The translations under genes and the position numbers were made by a program. Shown here in pieces: positions 24,583-36,668 of a stretch of DNA of 64,000 bases. This DNA is from Vicugna pacos (lineage: Eukaryota; Chordata; Mammalia; Artiodactyla; Camelidae), in contig NC_132994.1 in NCBI RefSeq assembly GCF_048564905.1, positions 13,355,652 through 13,419,651 of the forward strand, in the 5' to 3' direction. Below the pieces are notes generated by a model. It was not told the origin of the DNA. It was given only the letters and a program-made list of their open reading frames with translations, and made no database searches. Every line of letters starts with the position of its first letter. Position 1 is the stretch's first letter.

Positions 24583-24621
24583 GGCTGGTTAGCTCAGTTG
24601 GTTAGAGCATGGTGCTAATAA
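24583..24621 (+). pseudogene. tRNA-Ile(AAT) 5' half, retrocopy
   Basis: Thirty-nine bases match the 5' half of mammalian tRNA-Ile with anticodon AAT, from the first base through the anticodon loop (ggctggttagctcagttggt, then tagagcatggtgctaataa). I count two differences from the usual sequence as I recall it. The match ends at the loop and is followed by a short A run, so the variable loop, T arm and acceptor 3' strand are absent. It cannot be a functional tRNA. It looks like a reverse-transcribed tRNA fragment. A weak gtttta repeat on both sides (24571, 24628) might be a target duplication. Confidence 0.75.
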
Positions 24622-24639
24622 AAAAGTGTTTTAATTCTG

Positions 24640-25585
24640 CAGATCAATTTAGGCTTATCTCAACTCTCAAAATGCTAACTTCCTTTTCCATTAAAAACAT
24701 TGTATTCTCCCTCATTAGACATTTTTTAATTGCACATTTCTAGTGTTTTGCTTTGTCATAAAATTACTGTTATCTACTCCCTTACCCCAAATCAAAATCC
24801 GTAGACCAAAATTAAACCTACTCATTTAAGTAGGATATGTGTATGAATTTATTATGCATGCATTTTTAAATTTGTATACTCATTTCCTATCTCTTTCATT
24901 CACTTTTGAATATAGCACTAACCCATAAAGGATATAACATTGCTTACAGAGTTATTTAAAGTTTAATGATTAAAATAAGATTAAAATATATAACAAAATA
25001 TGATAAAATGGAAAAAAGAATACATATTAGAAGTCAGGAGTAGCACAAGTAAACAAAGTACATGCTATTAAATGCCATACTATTTCCTAGTTGTTGGCCA
25101 TACATAAGTAATTTGGGATCCTTTGCATGACTTATCACAAGGCCTAATATCTGGAAAGAGACTATTGAATGTTTACTAATTGTTAACTGAATTACTGTTG
25201 CTACATTTTTTGAGAAACAAGTCAAAATTCTTCAGGATTATTTTTTATTTTTAGTAAACCAACTATATTGTTTCAGAGTATTAATATTAATGGCATCAAA
25301 CAAATCATGTTCTAGCACTAACTTAAAGGGGAAAAAAGCAATAGAATGGACGGGCTCAAAAGTCACCTGACATATGAGAATGTACCTATTTATACAGGGA
25401 AGGTGTATATTTATTTGCTCATTCATAAGAACTCATTCAGCACGTGGAGGGTAGAAGCTACCAGGTTCTTTAGAGACACAGGGAGGAAAGTCTTTCCAAA
25501 ACAAATAACAATAACAATAATAAAATAATAATAATTCAAGGAAAAAAAGGAAGATAGAAAAAGTTGAGTTGTTATTCCCTTAGTC
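24640..25585. other. No identifiable gene; one AAT-rich patch
   Basis: Unassigned AT-rich sequence. A low-complexity AAT/AAC patch lies at about 25500-25540. Confidence 0.5.
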
Positions 25586-25597
25586 AAAGATTCCAGA

Positions 25598-25750
25598 TAA
25601 TTTCTTGTAATGAGATGTAATGGAAACAAATCTGAAAAAAATATGTATATATGAATGTATATGTATAACTGAATCACTTTGTTGTACTCCTGAAATGAAT
25701 ATTTAAATCAACTACACTTCAATAAAAAATAAGAATTAAAAAAATTCTTT
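25598..25750 (+). mobile_element. Short 5'-truncated L1 with target duplication
   Basis: The insert carries the L1 3' UTR end: gaaacaaatctgaaaaa, then ctgaatcactttgttgtact, and tcaactacacttcaataaaa with an A-rich tail. A perfect 12-base duplication AAAGATTCCAGA flanks it at 25586-25597 and 25751-25762. This is a clear target-primed insertion of only about 150 bases. The terminal cctgaaatg form places it with the older of the two tail types in this window. Confidence 0.9.
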
Positions 25751-25764
25751 AAAGATTCCAGAAA

Positions 25765-27310
25765 GTCCTCATCTACTTGTCTCAGTACATTATTCTTTCA
25801 GTGTCTCCTCTCTCTGTGGCATCATCCATCTCTACTTTCCTACTGCATCCTTCCACCCTTCTGTTAGTACCAAGCAGTCTCTCATACCTCCAATACTTAA
25901 AATAAAGCAAAACAAAATACTCTCACTTGTCTCTGCAAACCATTCTAACTGTTGTAATTATCCCCAGAAATAATTGTTTATAATATTTTCTGTCTCCACT
26001 TCCTACTTCCCCCTCTCCTACCACTATCTTGCATCTGTCCCAGTCAGGCCACTGAAACTGCTCTTATCAGGATCATTAAAACCTTCTTGTTTTCAAATCC
26101 AAGTTTTTTGCTTTTTTTTTTTTAACATAGCAATGGACAGAATTCCTCATCATGAGTCATTCCCTCCTTCTTTAAACACTGCTATCTCTTTGTCCACTCC
26201 TAAACTGCCTCTTTTTCCAGTTTCTAATGCTTGATTCAGCTTTAAAATGTAGGAGCTCTTCAGGGCTTAACTCTTGGTCCACTCCTTTTCTCACTCTACA
26301 ATTTACCTTTTCTCTAGGTAATATCATTCAATTCCATGACTTGGACATGCAGTGTTAACTACTCAAATACGTATTTCCAACCTAGACTTCTCCATTGAGC
26401 TCAAGGTTCATATATATGTGCCCACTGATGTCTCTTGGATGTCTGAAGTGCATCCCAAACTCAACACATCCCAAGGTGGACTTGTTCCTCCCAGGTTTTT
26501 AGTAAATTGCACCACCATCTACCCAATGGTTCAACCCATATTCCTAGAAGACTTGCTTTATGCCTTCCTCTCCTTCTGGTATCTCATGTTCTATCAATTA
26601 GCACATCCTATCAGTTCTACTTCCAAGATATATCTCACATCTGTTCTTATTTATTTTCCTACTATATGGTCTTAATCCAAGCCATTATCATCTTTTGAGT
26701 GGACTCTTCTCAGCCTCCTAAATGTGATCCCTGCTGTCTTTGTTTTTTCCTTACTTCCTTCAATTCATTTCTCAGACAGCAGCGAAAGTGAAAGTACATC
26801 TGATCTCTCTCTCTCTCTGATTTAAAATTATTGACTGCCTTCCAAACTCCTTGTCTTGTCCTGCCATGTTCTACATCATCTTATCTCAGGGCTCCCCTAT
26901 TCTCTCTACTCCAATCAAATCCGTCTCCTTTCAGTTCCTGACATTCTCCAAGCTCTCCCATGATCAAATTATTTTGCTTATGCTATTCTTTCTGCCCAGA
27001 ATGCTCTTTATCTCTTCACCTGTTTGTTTTCATGACTAAATCTTCCTTTAGGTGTCAATTTGTTACCTCAGCGAAATAGTCACTGATGCTGTCAGCAGTT
27101 GTGTCCCCCCCAGCCCCTGCAGAGAATTTAACATTATTATTACTGATTTATTTATTTAGTTCTTCTGTCTCTCTCAATAATCTGCATGCTTCATGTGGGA
27201 AGTCACTCTTTCTCTTTCACTCACTTCTGTCTGAATCACCTTACACAATGCCTGGCAGATGATTAGCAAAATAAATCTTTTCCAAATAAATATATTTTTA
27301 AAGTGAATAA
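25765..27310 (+). mobile_element. L2 LINE, sense, RT region to 3' end
   Basis: This is the longest L2 in the window, about 1.5 kb. In order it has the block cactgaaactgctcttatca (26050), the ggagctcttcagggc block near 26255, the later coding part (gccattatcatcttttgagt near 26680), ctgcccagaatgctcttt near 26990 and the 3' UTR end with caatgcctggcag near 27247. The frames at 25974-26698 and 26851-27039 are degenerate and keep no intact motif. The short L1 at 25598-25750 lies at its 5' edge. Confidence 0.8.
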
Positions 27311-29420
27311 ATGAATTATATACTACTATAAGAATTTAAATTGATTTTCTAATTTACAGGCCAGTTGTCTAATGAACTCTGAAGAAAATCATTATTATTT
27401 AACACTGAATGATAGAAACAAGGATTGGATGGATTTAGCATTTAGGTATGTAGGTCAATGAAAACAAAAAAGAGAGAGAAGCCAACTATTAAATATTTGT
27501 TCATGCATCAGCCGATGAGATAGCTTGTTTTTATTTATGTGGCTTCCTTATCACTCAATTAAAATTGAAAAGTAAATACAAAATTTTATGGGAACTTCCT
27601 TTTCCAGTAACTTCAGGATATCATTTGGCATCTATCTATTTTTTTCTTAGTTTATGAGTTTCTGGGACAATTTAGGTTTTCATGGGATTATGGTTTAGAA
27701 AATTTCTTTAAAGATCATGATAGCATGATTAAATAGGCTAAATGATAAAGATTTCTGAAGGCAGGATTCATACATTTTGCTTTTATATTCTGTAGTCTAG
27801 CTGGAAATCCTTTCAGCCAAAATGATGAATCATTTATTACAACCTAGCAAAGGCCCAAATGCAGCTTAATATGGGCTAGTGTCTTCCTTCAGTCTAGGTT
27901 GTAATGTTAACACTTTTCAGCATGAAGTAGGAAACTTGAAAGACAGCAAAACAAAATAAACTATTCAGGTAATTCCCTTAAGACAATCCCCAAACAGAGT
28001 ATCAGAGGATGAAACCAAAGTTGTATCAACTGCTGCTTGTTCAAAATGGAGCCCACTGAAACCACCTGGCTGGAACAATGGACCCCAGGGATGCATAACC
28101 AACTACAGAATGTTTTGCCTTATTTCACGTCCATAGCTTAAGAACTATAATTGCATAAGGGCCTGGTTGACCCTTTGTTCCCAATGGGTACTCATAATGT
28201 AGTTATGATGGCCAAAGCTAATTGATTTGAGTAGGAGAACAGAATTTGAAAATACTAACATCTTTTCTTCCAAAGCTGATATTATTTTTCAAAAACACCA
28301 TCCCACATCCCAGAAGATATCTGTTCTAAACATTAAATGCAGCTATCTGTTCTTAGCATTAAAATTTAGCTCGTGAATATCTTCAAACATTTGAGAGTAG
28401 TTTATTTGATTTTGCTCTTCAAAAAACTTTTTTCCAATCAATATTTGGCTAGCTTTGAGAAATCTGGCAATCATGTATTACTTGGTAATGATGATGACTG
28501 TCCCATTCACTTTCCCTCTGACTTTGAAACCAAATCTGGAGACTATTTCCATTCAAACAGTTTTCCTTCTTCAAACATCTGGCCACTTCATTTTTACCTC
28601 CCTTCTCAATTAGGTTCAAAATTGGTATAACCTATGATTCTATGGTAACCATATTTGTGGAATAAACCAACACATTTATTCTAAGTATGAGATACCTTGT
28701 GGAACAGAAGAATAAAATAGTTGAAACATAAACTGAATCAGAGAATCCAGAATATGAGGTCAATGTGTTCACAGTGACTGCTGATAATTTTTTCCTTTTT
28801 GAAGCCTTCATTATTGTTTACTCTTTGAATGAAGTGCTCTAACGGATAATAATGAGTTTCTCTTATCAATATTTCCTGGTAGTGGGGATGTTCATAAGCT
28901 ATGCCTGATCAACATCAGAAGTCTTGCCTTATGGTGACAGAGCATAAAATAGAAGATACTGGCCCTCAGAACTAAGGAAGCTGGGGCATTTCCATAAGAA
29001 AAGGTATTCATAAGAAGTATAGAAATTACAGGACAGATTTGAAAAGAATTCCCAAACTTCTCCTCTAGAAATCTGTATACCCCCCATGTCCTAGATGTTT
29101 GGAAAACAACTCATTTCCAGGGGTAAACCAGCCACCCAGCATAGAGGGCAGGGGAGTTCAGGGACACACAGGAGAACTCACCTAGGGAGATAGAGAGATA
29201 ATGCAGTGATAAGATCATTGGGCAGATCACTCATGATGGAGGAAGCAGAGACCTCTTAGGTGTCAACATAAGGAAACATACACACATGTACATACACACA
29301 CACACACCAGGGAGTTGTGAGTGAAGTTGAGAAGCATAACTATGAGACACCACATTGGACTTTGTGAGGTGGTGGCGTGGTACAACATGTCTTATCTGAA
29401 GTAGAATGCCTCTTGCTATG
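27311..29420. other. Mostly unassigned
   Basis: I see no gene. A possible LTR-like piece at 28020-28350 is listed separately, and a (CA)n run of about 16 bases lies at 29293-29308. The forward frame of 85 codons at 28373-28630 has no recognised motif. Confidence 0.45.
28020..28350 (+). mobile_element. Possible LTR-like fossil fragment
   Basis: The opening (aaaatggagcccactgaaac) and the general make-up resemble mammalian endogenous retrovirus LTRs, but I could not place it in a family. No partner LTR or internal region is seen. If real, it is old and broken. Confidence 0.25.
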
Positions 29421-29660
29421 TTTTTAAGACTTTATTTTTTCATAAGAGCAGTTTCAGGATCATAGCAAAATTGAGAGGAAGGCACAGAGATTTTCTGCCC
29501 TCACACACTCATAGCCTCCCCAGTTATCAACAGACCTGACCAGAGTGGTACATTAGTTACAATAATGAACCTATGTTGGCACATCATAATCACCCAAAGT
29601 CCATAGTGTACCTTAGGGTTCACTGTTGGTGTTGCATATTCTATAGATTTGGAAATTTGT
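29421..29660 (-). mobile_element. L1M 3' region, antisense
   Basis: The blocks aagagcagtttcaggatcat, ttatcaacagacctgacc, gagtggtacattagttacaa and cccaaagtccatagtgtacc match the reversed 3' UTR of old L1M elements in the usual order. It fades out after about 240 bases. Confidence 0.85.
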
Positions 29661-30150
29661 TGCTATTTTTAAGTTGCAACCATATTTTCTTCTAATGATA
29701 GAGTCCTTGTGAATGGAAATGGCTTGTTTCTGTGAGTAAATTTCCAGTTATCTTGAAAGGGATTTGAGTCAATAAAACAGTATAAGGAAAAAAAAACATA
29801 AAGTATCCCAGAGTATAATTTCTAAGGGTATCCCAGTATGAGTTACATTAAATTAGATCATTATGGAGGTAGCACACAGAATTTATCCATCATCTAGGCT
29901 CTCAGTTATGTACCATGTTTTTAGCATCTTCCATTTGAATATCCTGGAAACAGGGATGGATGATATGTCCTGACTGAACACACCATGCTGCTGCTCTTTA
30001 GAAGTTTAAAGATAGACAAATAAAGAGATTGTTCTACTGAGATATATGAAAATAGAAGATGTGAACAATGCACATAATTGCCAAGTGATTGGCAACTGTT
30101 CTGAGACAGAAGGGAAGGGGGCAGGGCATAACCACTGAAGGAATGACACA
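29661..30150. other. No identifiable feature
   Basis: Nothing is recognised. The minus-strand frames at 29921-30245 have no motif. Confidence 0.5.
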
Positions 30151-30154
30151 GCAA

Positions 30155-30550
30155 TTGAGGACAGGACAAACTGGTCAGAACCAAGACGGTGGAAGATTCG
30201 ACTGCCAGTAGACCTTGAGCCTCGTGGTGCACACACAGACACCATGACAGTTCTTAGGCTGACCAGAAAAGGTCAAAAAGTGGGCAGGGGCCTGATTCCT
30301 GGAAATCCCTGCCCCTTCCCCAAAATAGTTGAAATAATCCTCCTACTCATTAGCATATGAAATTACCAAGCCCATAAAACCTAACAATTCCACATCTCAG
30401 GGTCACTCTCTCTTGCCTTCTGAGACAGTCCACACTCTGTCTATGGAATACGTATTTCTCTAAATAAATTTGCTTTCACTATACTATGCCTTGCTCTTGA
30501 ATTCTTTCCAGCATGAGGCAAGAACCTATTATTAAACAACACTTTCAGAC
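30155..30550 (+). mobile_element. ERV1-class LTR, solitary fossil
   Basis: This is a single LTR of gammaretrovirus-like (ERV1) build. The promoter-side part has cattagcatatgaaattacc and a TATA-like cccataaaacc near 30370. The R/U5 part has cacactctgtctatgg, an AATAAA signal near 30461 and ttgctttcac, then ttgaattctttccagcatga. No internal sequence follows, so it is a solo LTR. It is moderately diverged, consistent with an age of tens of millions of years. The outer ends are approximate. Confidence 0.7.
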
Positions 30551-31420
30551 TATAAAGGGTAACATAACAAGGATGGCAGAAGATTCTTCATGGATGGCAA
30601 GTCCGCTGCAGTAAAACTTGAAGTAACTGATGATAAGAATGAAAGAAAGTCATCTGAATTATCCTTCAAATGAGGTAAGAGTTATCTCACTTGCCAATGC
30701 ATCATTAATACAGTTATATTTATATTTATCAAACATGATGGTGATAGATGGTATAGCAGTGTTGGAGGGGAGAAGGAATCATAAAACTGAGAAATTAACT
30801 AGACCTGATCCTCTAACATATTCTCACATAATTTTTAGCCCAATAGACATGGTACCCACCTCTCAACACAGTGCTAAATCATGGACTTTTTCATCAAATT
30901 CAAGTATTTGAACTCTAAAACTGGAATTCTACATCCTTTTGCTTTCATGGACTTGTGAATGGGCATGCTCTCAATAAGGCCTTCTTTGTACCCCTATATA
31001 ACTGTTTTTCTAGAAGATGGTGCACAGAACTCAGAGAAAACCCGTGTAGCAGGGTTTCTCTTTCTTTACTCCATCTGTCTCTTCAGTCACTGACTAATGG
31101 CTCTACCTGTGGAAATTTTCAGACTTTTGGGAAAAACAGCAAATGACATAAATCCAGAATATGTTCATAGGTAGAAGATTTATGCTGTGCTTCCTTTACT
31201 TTGGCATATTTGGATAAAACATCAAGACACTGTAAAGTCTAAGAAAATGGAAATCTTGATTTAGAATAAGTGTCTCATCTTTCCCTATTCTCCATTTCTG
31301 TTTACTTCCAGCCACTCTCCCATAACCGCATTCATACACATTTTATGTGTCTCTAAACTTGCAAACCTTACCATCTATCTATAAACACACACACACTTTT
31401 CACCTTTTTTCTACAACACA
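30551..31420. other. No identifiable feature
   Basis: Nothing is recognised. Frames at 30630-30911 and 30955-31146 have no motif. Confidence 0.5.
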
Positions 31421-31424
31421 TGTT

Positions 31425-31530
31425 TTGATGTACTGGGCGCTGAGATCAAACAAATAAGACATGGTCCCTGCTTTCCTAGAAGTTCTAGTATGAATTAGAC
31501 AATAGGAACACAGATAAACATACAGGCATT
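31425..31530 (-). mobile_element. L2 3' end fragment, antisense
   Basis: Tactgggcgctgagatcaaa, aagacatggtccctgctttc and the agacaataggaacacagata segment match the reversed L2 3' region, which reads gctgggca...aagacatggtccctgccctc in consensus form. Confidence 0.55.
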
Positions 31531-31624
31531 CAGGCAGCTGTGCAAACACTAACGAATATTATATATCCATTTTTAAAATGTTAGTAAATATGGGTTATGT
31601 GGGAGAAAATGATAAGTGAACTGA

Positions 31625-31735
31625 AAAAACCTTCCGACCATTAGAGCTGAAAATGGCCTTTGAGTCCATCAAGGTCGGCAGCCTGATTGTACAGAAGGGA
31701 AAACAGCTAGCGCAGTTTCAGAGGTGGGTGTAGGG
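31625..31735 (+). repeat. Old interspersed repeat, family not named
   Basis: The pattern attagagctgaaaatggcct, then ttgagtccatcaaggtc and gtacagaagggaaaacagc, resembles a common old mammalian repeat. I cannot name the family with certainty. Confidence 0.35.
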
Positions 31736-33295
31736 GAAGGAAATCATAACATTACCGCCCATTGGTGGAGCAAGGCTCTTTGTAGGTCAGGTTTCTGAAT
31801 GCTCTGGGCAGAAGCGATTGAACTCTCTATCCAAATGATTAGATACATTATCAACCTGAAAACAACAAGGTATTTTTCTAATGGTAACACTGAAAAAGTC
31901 TTCTAAATTCCTGCTTGGGCTCCAAATCCTTCCCTTGTACCTTTAAGCAATCCCTTTTCTCAGAATCAGATGCCTTATGTAAACCTTTTATTGCCATCTC
32001 AAATAAGCCTCCCAGCTTTTTGCCAAAGACACAGAAAACAGCCTCCAGGATAGATTCCAAGGTTTCTTGATGGCCAGACTACTGCAGCTGGGTTTCAGAA
32101 AAAAGATATTCCTGATTTCTGAAATAAGGGATGAAGATACACAGCATCTTTGCCCCCAGACACTAGGTTTTCTTTCTTTTTTTGTATAGTCATAAACCAT
32201 CAAGTGAAAGACCATGAAAGTCAATTTTAACAAGTCCAACTCAATATAACTGGGTGCAGAGGATCTCCAAATGTCCTAGTTTGTTCTAAATGCTATGTGT
32301 AGCAGAACATGTAGGAATATAAAATTAATATTTATTTTTTCTGACCCCAAGGTCAGTTGCATTATTAAAATATAAACCTTAATTTCCCAATATTGTAATA
32401 ACAATTTGAAAAGAACGTATAGCATGAAAATGTTGAAACAAGTTTGGCTTTATTTTGGAAACTCTGAGTGTCACCAGTTTATTCCGAAATGTAGTCATCA
32501 GCATTAATACTGACAATGCCTTCCCTAAAATAGCCACTCTGGAGTCCTGCATACACAGTGTACTCAGTAAAGCTTCCTCATCAATTTACTGACTCATTCA
32601 TACTGCTGCTGCTTTGTGTCATCAATTTAAAACATTTTTATCTGAAAATAATTTATGGAAATCCATGGTCCTTGACAATGAAAAAAATGCGCCATATTGT
32701 TTTCAGGTTTCACCATCCTGTTTTCCATTTTCTCATAAACATTCAATTGACAAAGAATGGCCACAGCCACACTGCAGCCTCCTTTAATCCTTCTCACCCA
32801 AGATGTGCCTTCTTTATCTTGCTCTCTCCTGTTTGGGCAGGAATAGAAAGCCCTGTACTTTGAATATTTGATCTACAGGAGATTTCATTCCTTGCTGAAG
32901 AGTCTTGGTTGCTTAATGCCTCCAGTACTAATGTCATCTCATCTAAGTAATAATATCATCATTATGTACTAAAACCATCACCCTGGCACAAGAGTGAGCA
33001 CCCCTTCCCATAAAAACTTAAAAATCATGTGTAATGACTTTTATTTAGTTCCTAGAAAAATATAAAACTTTCAACCTATCTGCATTTTATATTTAAGATA
33101 TTAAATGTTTTTATTTATTTAACATATATGGTCTGTTTACTACAAGTCTAAAGTAGCTTACAGTAGAGAGAAGAGAGTATAAACATGGCACTGGGAATGA
33201 AACTTAAAAGAAAACTTGGATACAGAAGCAGAAGAAGTGGAGATTTCCAGTCAGAAAAGTAGGCAGATTTCTGTACTTGTTTCTGATTTTCTGAT
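31736..33295. other. No identifiable feature
   Basis: I recognise no repeat or exon. The frames at 31878-32239 (minus) and 32558-32863 (plus) have no protein motif I can support. Confidence 0.5.
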
Positions 33296-33299
33296 AGTT

Positions 33300-33605
33300 A
33301 AGGCAAACACCTACTTATACTGCAAAACCCAGGTCAGACAGCACCCTCTCTCTAAAGACTCTTCTGAGTCACTAAGAACTAGCAAGTTCTTAACTTCTCC
33401 AGAACTCTAGTGGCCTTTTATGCTTATGCTAATATGAGTACTTACTTGATTTTGTTGCAATAGTTTGCTTATAAATCTTCCTTTGCTCATATGGCCAACT
33501 CATAACTCCTTAAAGTTCAGAACCACTGCCTTTCTTTGGTTTCTATTGTTAGGTCAGTATTTAGCCTCCTCCAGTAACCTGTTTTCCCTCTTCTCTGGAA
33601 AGTTT
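33300..33605 (+). mobile_element. L2 3' part, sense
   Basis: Collinear with the L2 terminal region. It runs ctgcaaaacccaggtcagac, ttctccagaactctagtgg, the T-rich middle, then ctccttaaagttcagaacca and tgcctttctttggtttctat. Confidence 0.6.
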
Positions 33606-33639
33606 TGCAACCTTCTCACTATCCTTTGAGTTCTGAAAT

Positions 33640-35065
33640 ATGCATAGGTTGAGTCTTTCAATTTCATTGAACTACCTTTCTTTGATTAGGACAGTTTTTT
33701 TTTTCTAATATTGAATCATTTCTGCATTTCTGTTTTCCCCAGACTCTTTTTCTAAAAGTCTTAGAAAGACATCAGAGCTCCTGAATTGATTGTCAATGAC
33801 TCAGCCTTATTCTACTCATGTTTTCTCATCTTTTTGATCAATGTTTTGTGAGTTTATCAACTTTATCTTCCAGAATAGATCATTAATTGGGTATGTTTGA
33901 TTTACTTTATAAATGTTCAGAAAATATATGTTTAGTTTCAAAAATTTTCACTTGTTTTTAATACTAATCTGATTTTTCTTATTTTCTTTTTAAAATATAT
34001 TTAATAGCCAAGCAAAACTTTCTAAGAATATGATCAGAATATTTTTCAAGTTCTTTTATGTGCCTTAAACTATTTTTTTCCCTTAATAATCACTTGTTCT
34101 GTTTCTTTAGCTTGTTTCTTTGCATTTAGGTTGTTGGTTTTCTTAAGCAACCTGATGATCTTTAGTTGGTGATTCATACTTATGAATAAAGGACTTGACT
34201 GATGAATTAGAGTAGCTGTTATACCTTCTCTGTGTAGGTCTGGATCTATGTCCCCAAAAGGGCTTTCCCTGGAATGAACAGGCTGCTTTCCTGTCTGTGT
34301 AAATAGGTGAGGACATGTTAACTAGTAGGAATCATTTTAAGATGTGTGGCCAGAGGGCAAGCAGGCAGGCTACCTAAATGCCAAAATAACAAGAATGTTA
34401 CTCTGGGAATGGAGTATTTCAGTGCATTTTCCCCTGGTCTGAGAGATCTTTCATTTTACATTCCCTCTGGGTGGCTGTACAGCTTGATGTACTGAAAGTC
34501 AGCTGGGCTTCCGTCTCATGTCACACTGGTGTGCCAGCCCATCCTATGCAGTCTATTTAGTTGTTTTAGGAAGAAGCTTTTTGGCTTAAGCTGGGGAGAA
34601 ATACCTCTGCTGTCAGTCACTTGTGGGGAAGTAGAGAAGAGCTCCATTGGTCCTGTTAGCCTACAGATCTTTAACTAATTATCCTGATTACTGTTTCACA
34701 GCTCTTCACCCCCGCCCCTACTAACTAAACTTGGAGCTTTCCCTGATAAAGCCAAGACATCTCCTTTGACTGTGTTGGCCTCTCTATTTGCTCTCTCCTA
34801 TTTTGGATTATTTGTCAAGAAGATCTTATTCTCCAGAAATCATTCACAATTTCAACTGTGTTGGTAGTACCACTTCCTTTTGGCAATGTAGTGTTGGATT
34901 TATTTGCCCTGTGAAGCAGCCTTGTTGTGTCAGTGGAACTAGGAAGGGAAAAAAACAAGCCCACTACTTACGTTCACCATTTTTGAACTGGAGGCTCTGT
35001 GAGTTTGCATTCCCAGTTGGAGTCTGGATTTAGTGCTTCATTTGGACTCTGGACTTCGAAAGGTA
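33640..35065 (-). mobile_element. L1M ORF1 end and 5' UTR, antisense
   Basis: The left part (about 33800-34150) reads as reversed L1M ORF1, with gagtttatcaactttatctt and the gatcattaattgggtatg block. The right part (34150-35060) matches the reversed old-L1 5' UTR, with aggtctggatctatgtcc, ggaatgaacaggctgctttc, gtgaggacatgtta and ctgggcttccgtctcatgtc. No frame survives. It stays tentative because the family is very diverged. Confidence 0.55.
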
Positions 35066-36515
35066 AGCATTTGTTATCTACTGTAATTTTAAATGTTTAT
35101 TTAACTGACCTGCCATTCTTTAGAATACCTCATATGTCTAATTATTAATCTTTAGAAAGGTTCTAGTTTTACTCAGAAAATTACAAAAGCCAGACTCACA
35201 GATATTATGTTTTGGTCTGCAACAGCCTTCAAAAATATGAAGGTCAGCTGAAGGCTCAGGGCTGAATCTGACACCTGAGTCATAGGTTTCAATATAGCTG
35301 TGACTATTAACAGGATAAAAATGCCTTGGATACATATCTTTTAACAACAACAACAAAAAGTAGTCTTTTTCAAGTGTTTTTTTTTTAATTTTCTAATCAG
35401 TTTCAAAAACTACATCTAAAGTCCAAGAAAAATCTAAATAATTGAGAGCACATAGATTAAATATATAATACATCCTAATATAATATATACTTACTATATA
35501 TCATACATAATTATATTATATATGTGTACATACGTATATTATGTTTACGTACCAACTTTCCTTAATAAAAAGCAAAAGTAGATCTCAGTTTCTTCATCAT
35601 CTGATAAAAATTATCTTTCTAAGAACTCTATCTAACTCTCTTCCTATAAAGTCACTGGCCATATGTTCATTTAATCCCACAATTAGAGGCAGTATTCTAT
35701 TACTCTGCAGTCAGAGACAATGAGAGGCACTGACCTTCTCAGATTGCTCTGAAATCACATGAAGTATACTCTGAAAGACAGTGGTTCTAGCTTCTCTCTT
35801 GTCAGTTGTTTAGGGTCAGTGTTTTTTAGTAATTCCAAAGATAAATGACATTTTCAATTTCCTTTGTGTTTCTCCATGTTGAGTCAGACTAGAACATGGG
35901 TGTTTTTTCCTTTGTTTCCTTGTGAAATTTATTTCATTAAAGTTCTTTTTAATAGAGCAAAGCAATATATTATTTTTCCACATGTTTCTTTCTCTCTGTT
36001 TCGAGCATTCATTAATCCTCCTTTCACATGCCTCCAAATAGACTTTAAATCTTACCTAAGTATAAAGTCACTGTGAAATTAAATCTAATCTCCTATGATC
36101 AACTATTTTAAAAAAAAGTTCAATGTGTTTCATTAATCATTTTTAACTTTCCTCCTGAAAAAGGCAATATATATCAGATCAGATAATCTAAAAATTTATT
36201 TCACTAGTAATCCATTTCACTGAAAAAATTAAGTTAAAATGCAAGTGAATGCAATGAATCATATACTATGTACTAAAGTGTTTGCCTGTGAAATGTAGAT
36301 GTGAGGGCTTAGGTGGATTACTGTGGGCTGAAACACACTCAGATCAACACTAAAGTAGGGACATAATAGGTGCTGAACACATGGTTGCTGAATTAACACA
36401 TTAATTAAACCATTAACCAATGATGCCATCACATTACAATAGCTTGATGGATTCATTTCAACTTTAGGATTGTCCTACATAAAGGCATTAGATTTAACAT
36501 TGTATACTATTAATT
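35066..36515. other. Unassigned; AT-rich patch
   Basis: The only distinct element is an AT-rich low-complexity patch with irregular TATA repeats at about 35450-35545. The frames here are short and have no motif. Confidence 0.5.
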
Positions 36516-36519
36516 ATTT

Positions 36520-36668
36520 ATTCACATAGTTTCTTCTCCTAGTAATCTAGGAGAAGAATGGGATCCCTGAGAGCAGGAACCATGTCTTATTTATTTTCAC
36601 ATCACCAGGGCCAAGCAGAGTGCCTGGTATTATTAGATGCTTAGTAATTTTTCCAATTGAATTGAAAT
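36520..36668 (+). mobile_element. L2 3' end, sense
   Basis: The blocks ctgagagcaggaaccatgtc, caccagggccaagcagagtg, cctggtattattagatgctt and the final ttccaattgaattgaa follow the L2 3' end in order. Confidence 0.75.

Noticed and set aside
24583-24621. Functional tRNA-Ile gene
   Set aside because: The 3' half is missing, so it cannot fold as a tRNA.
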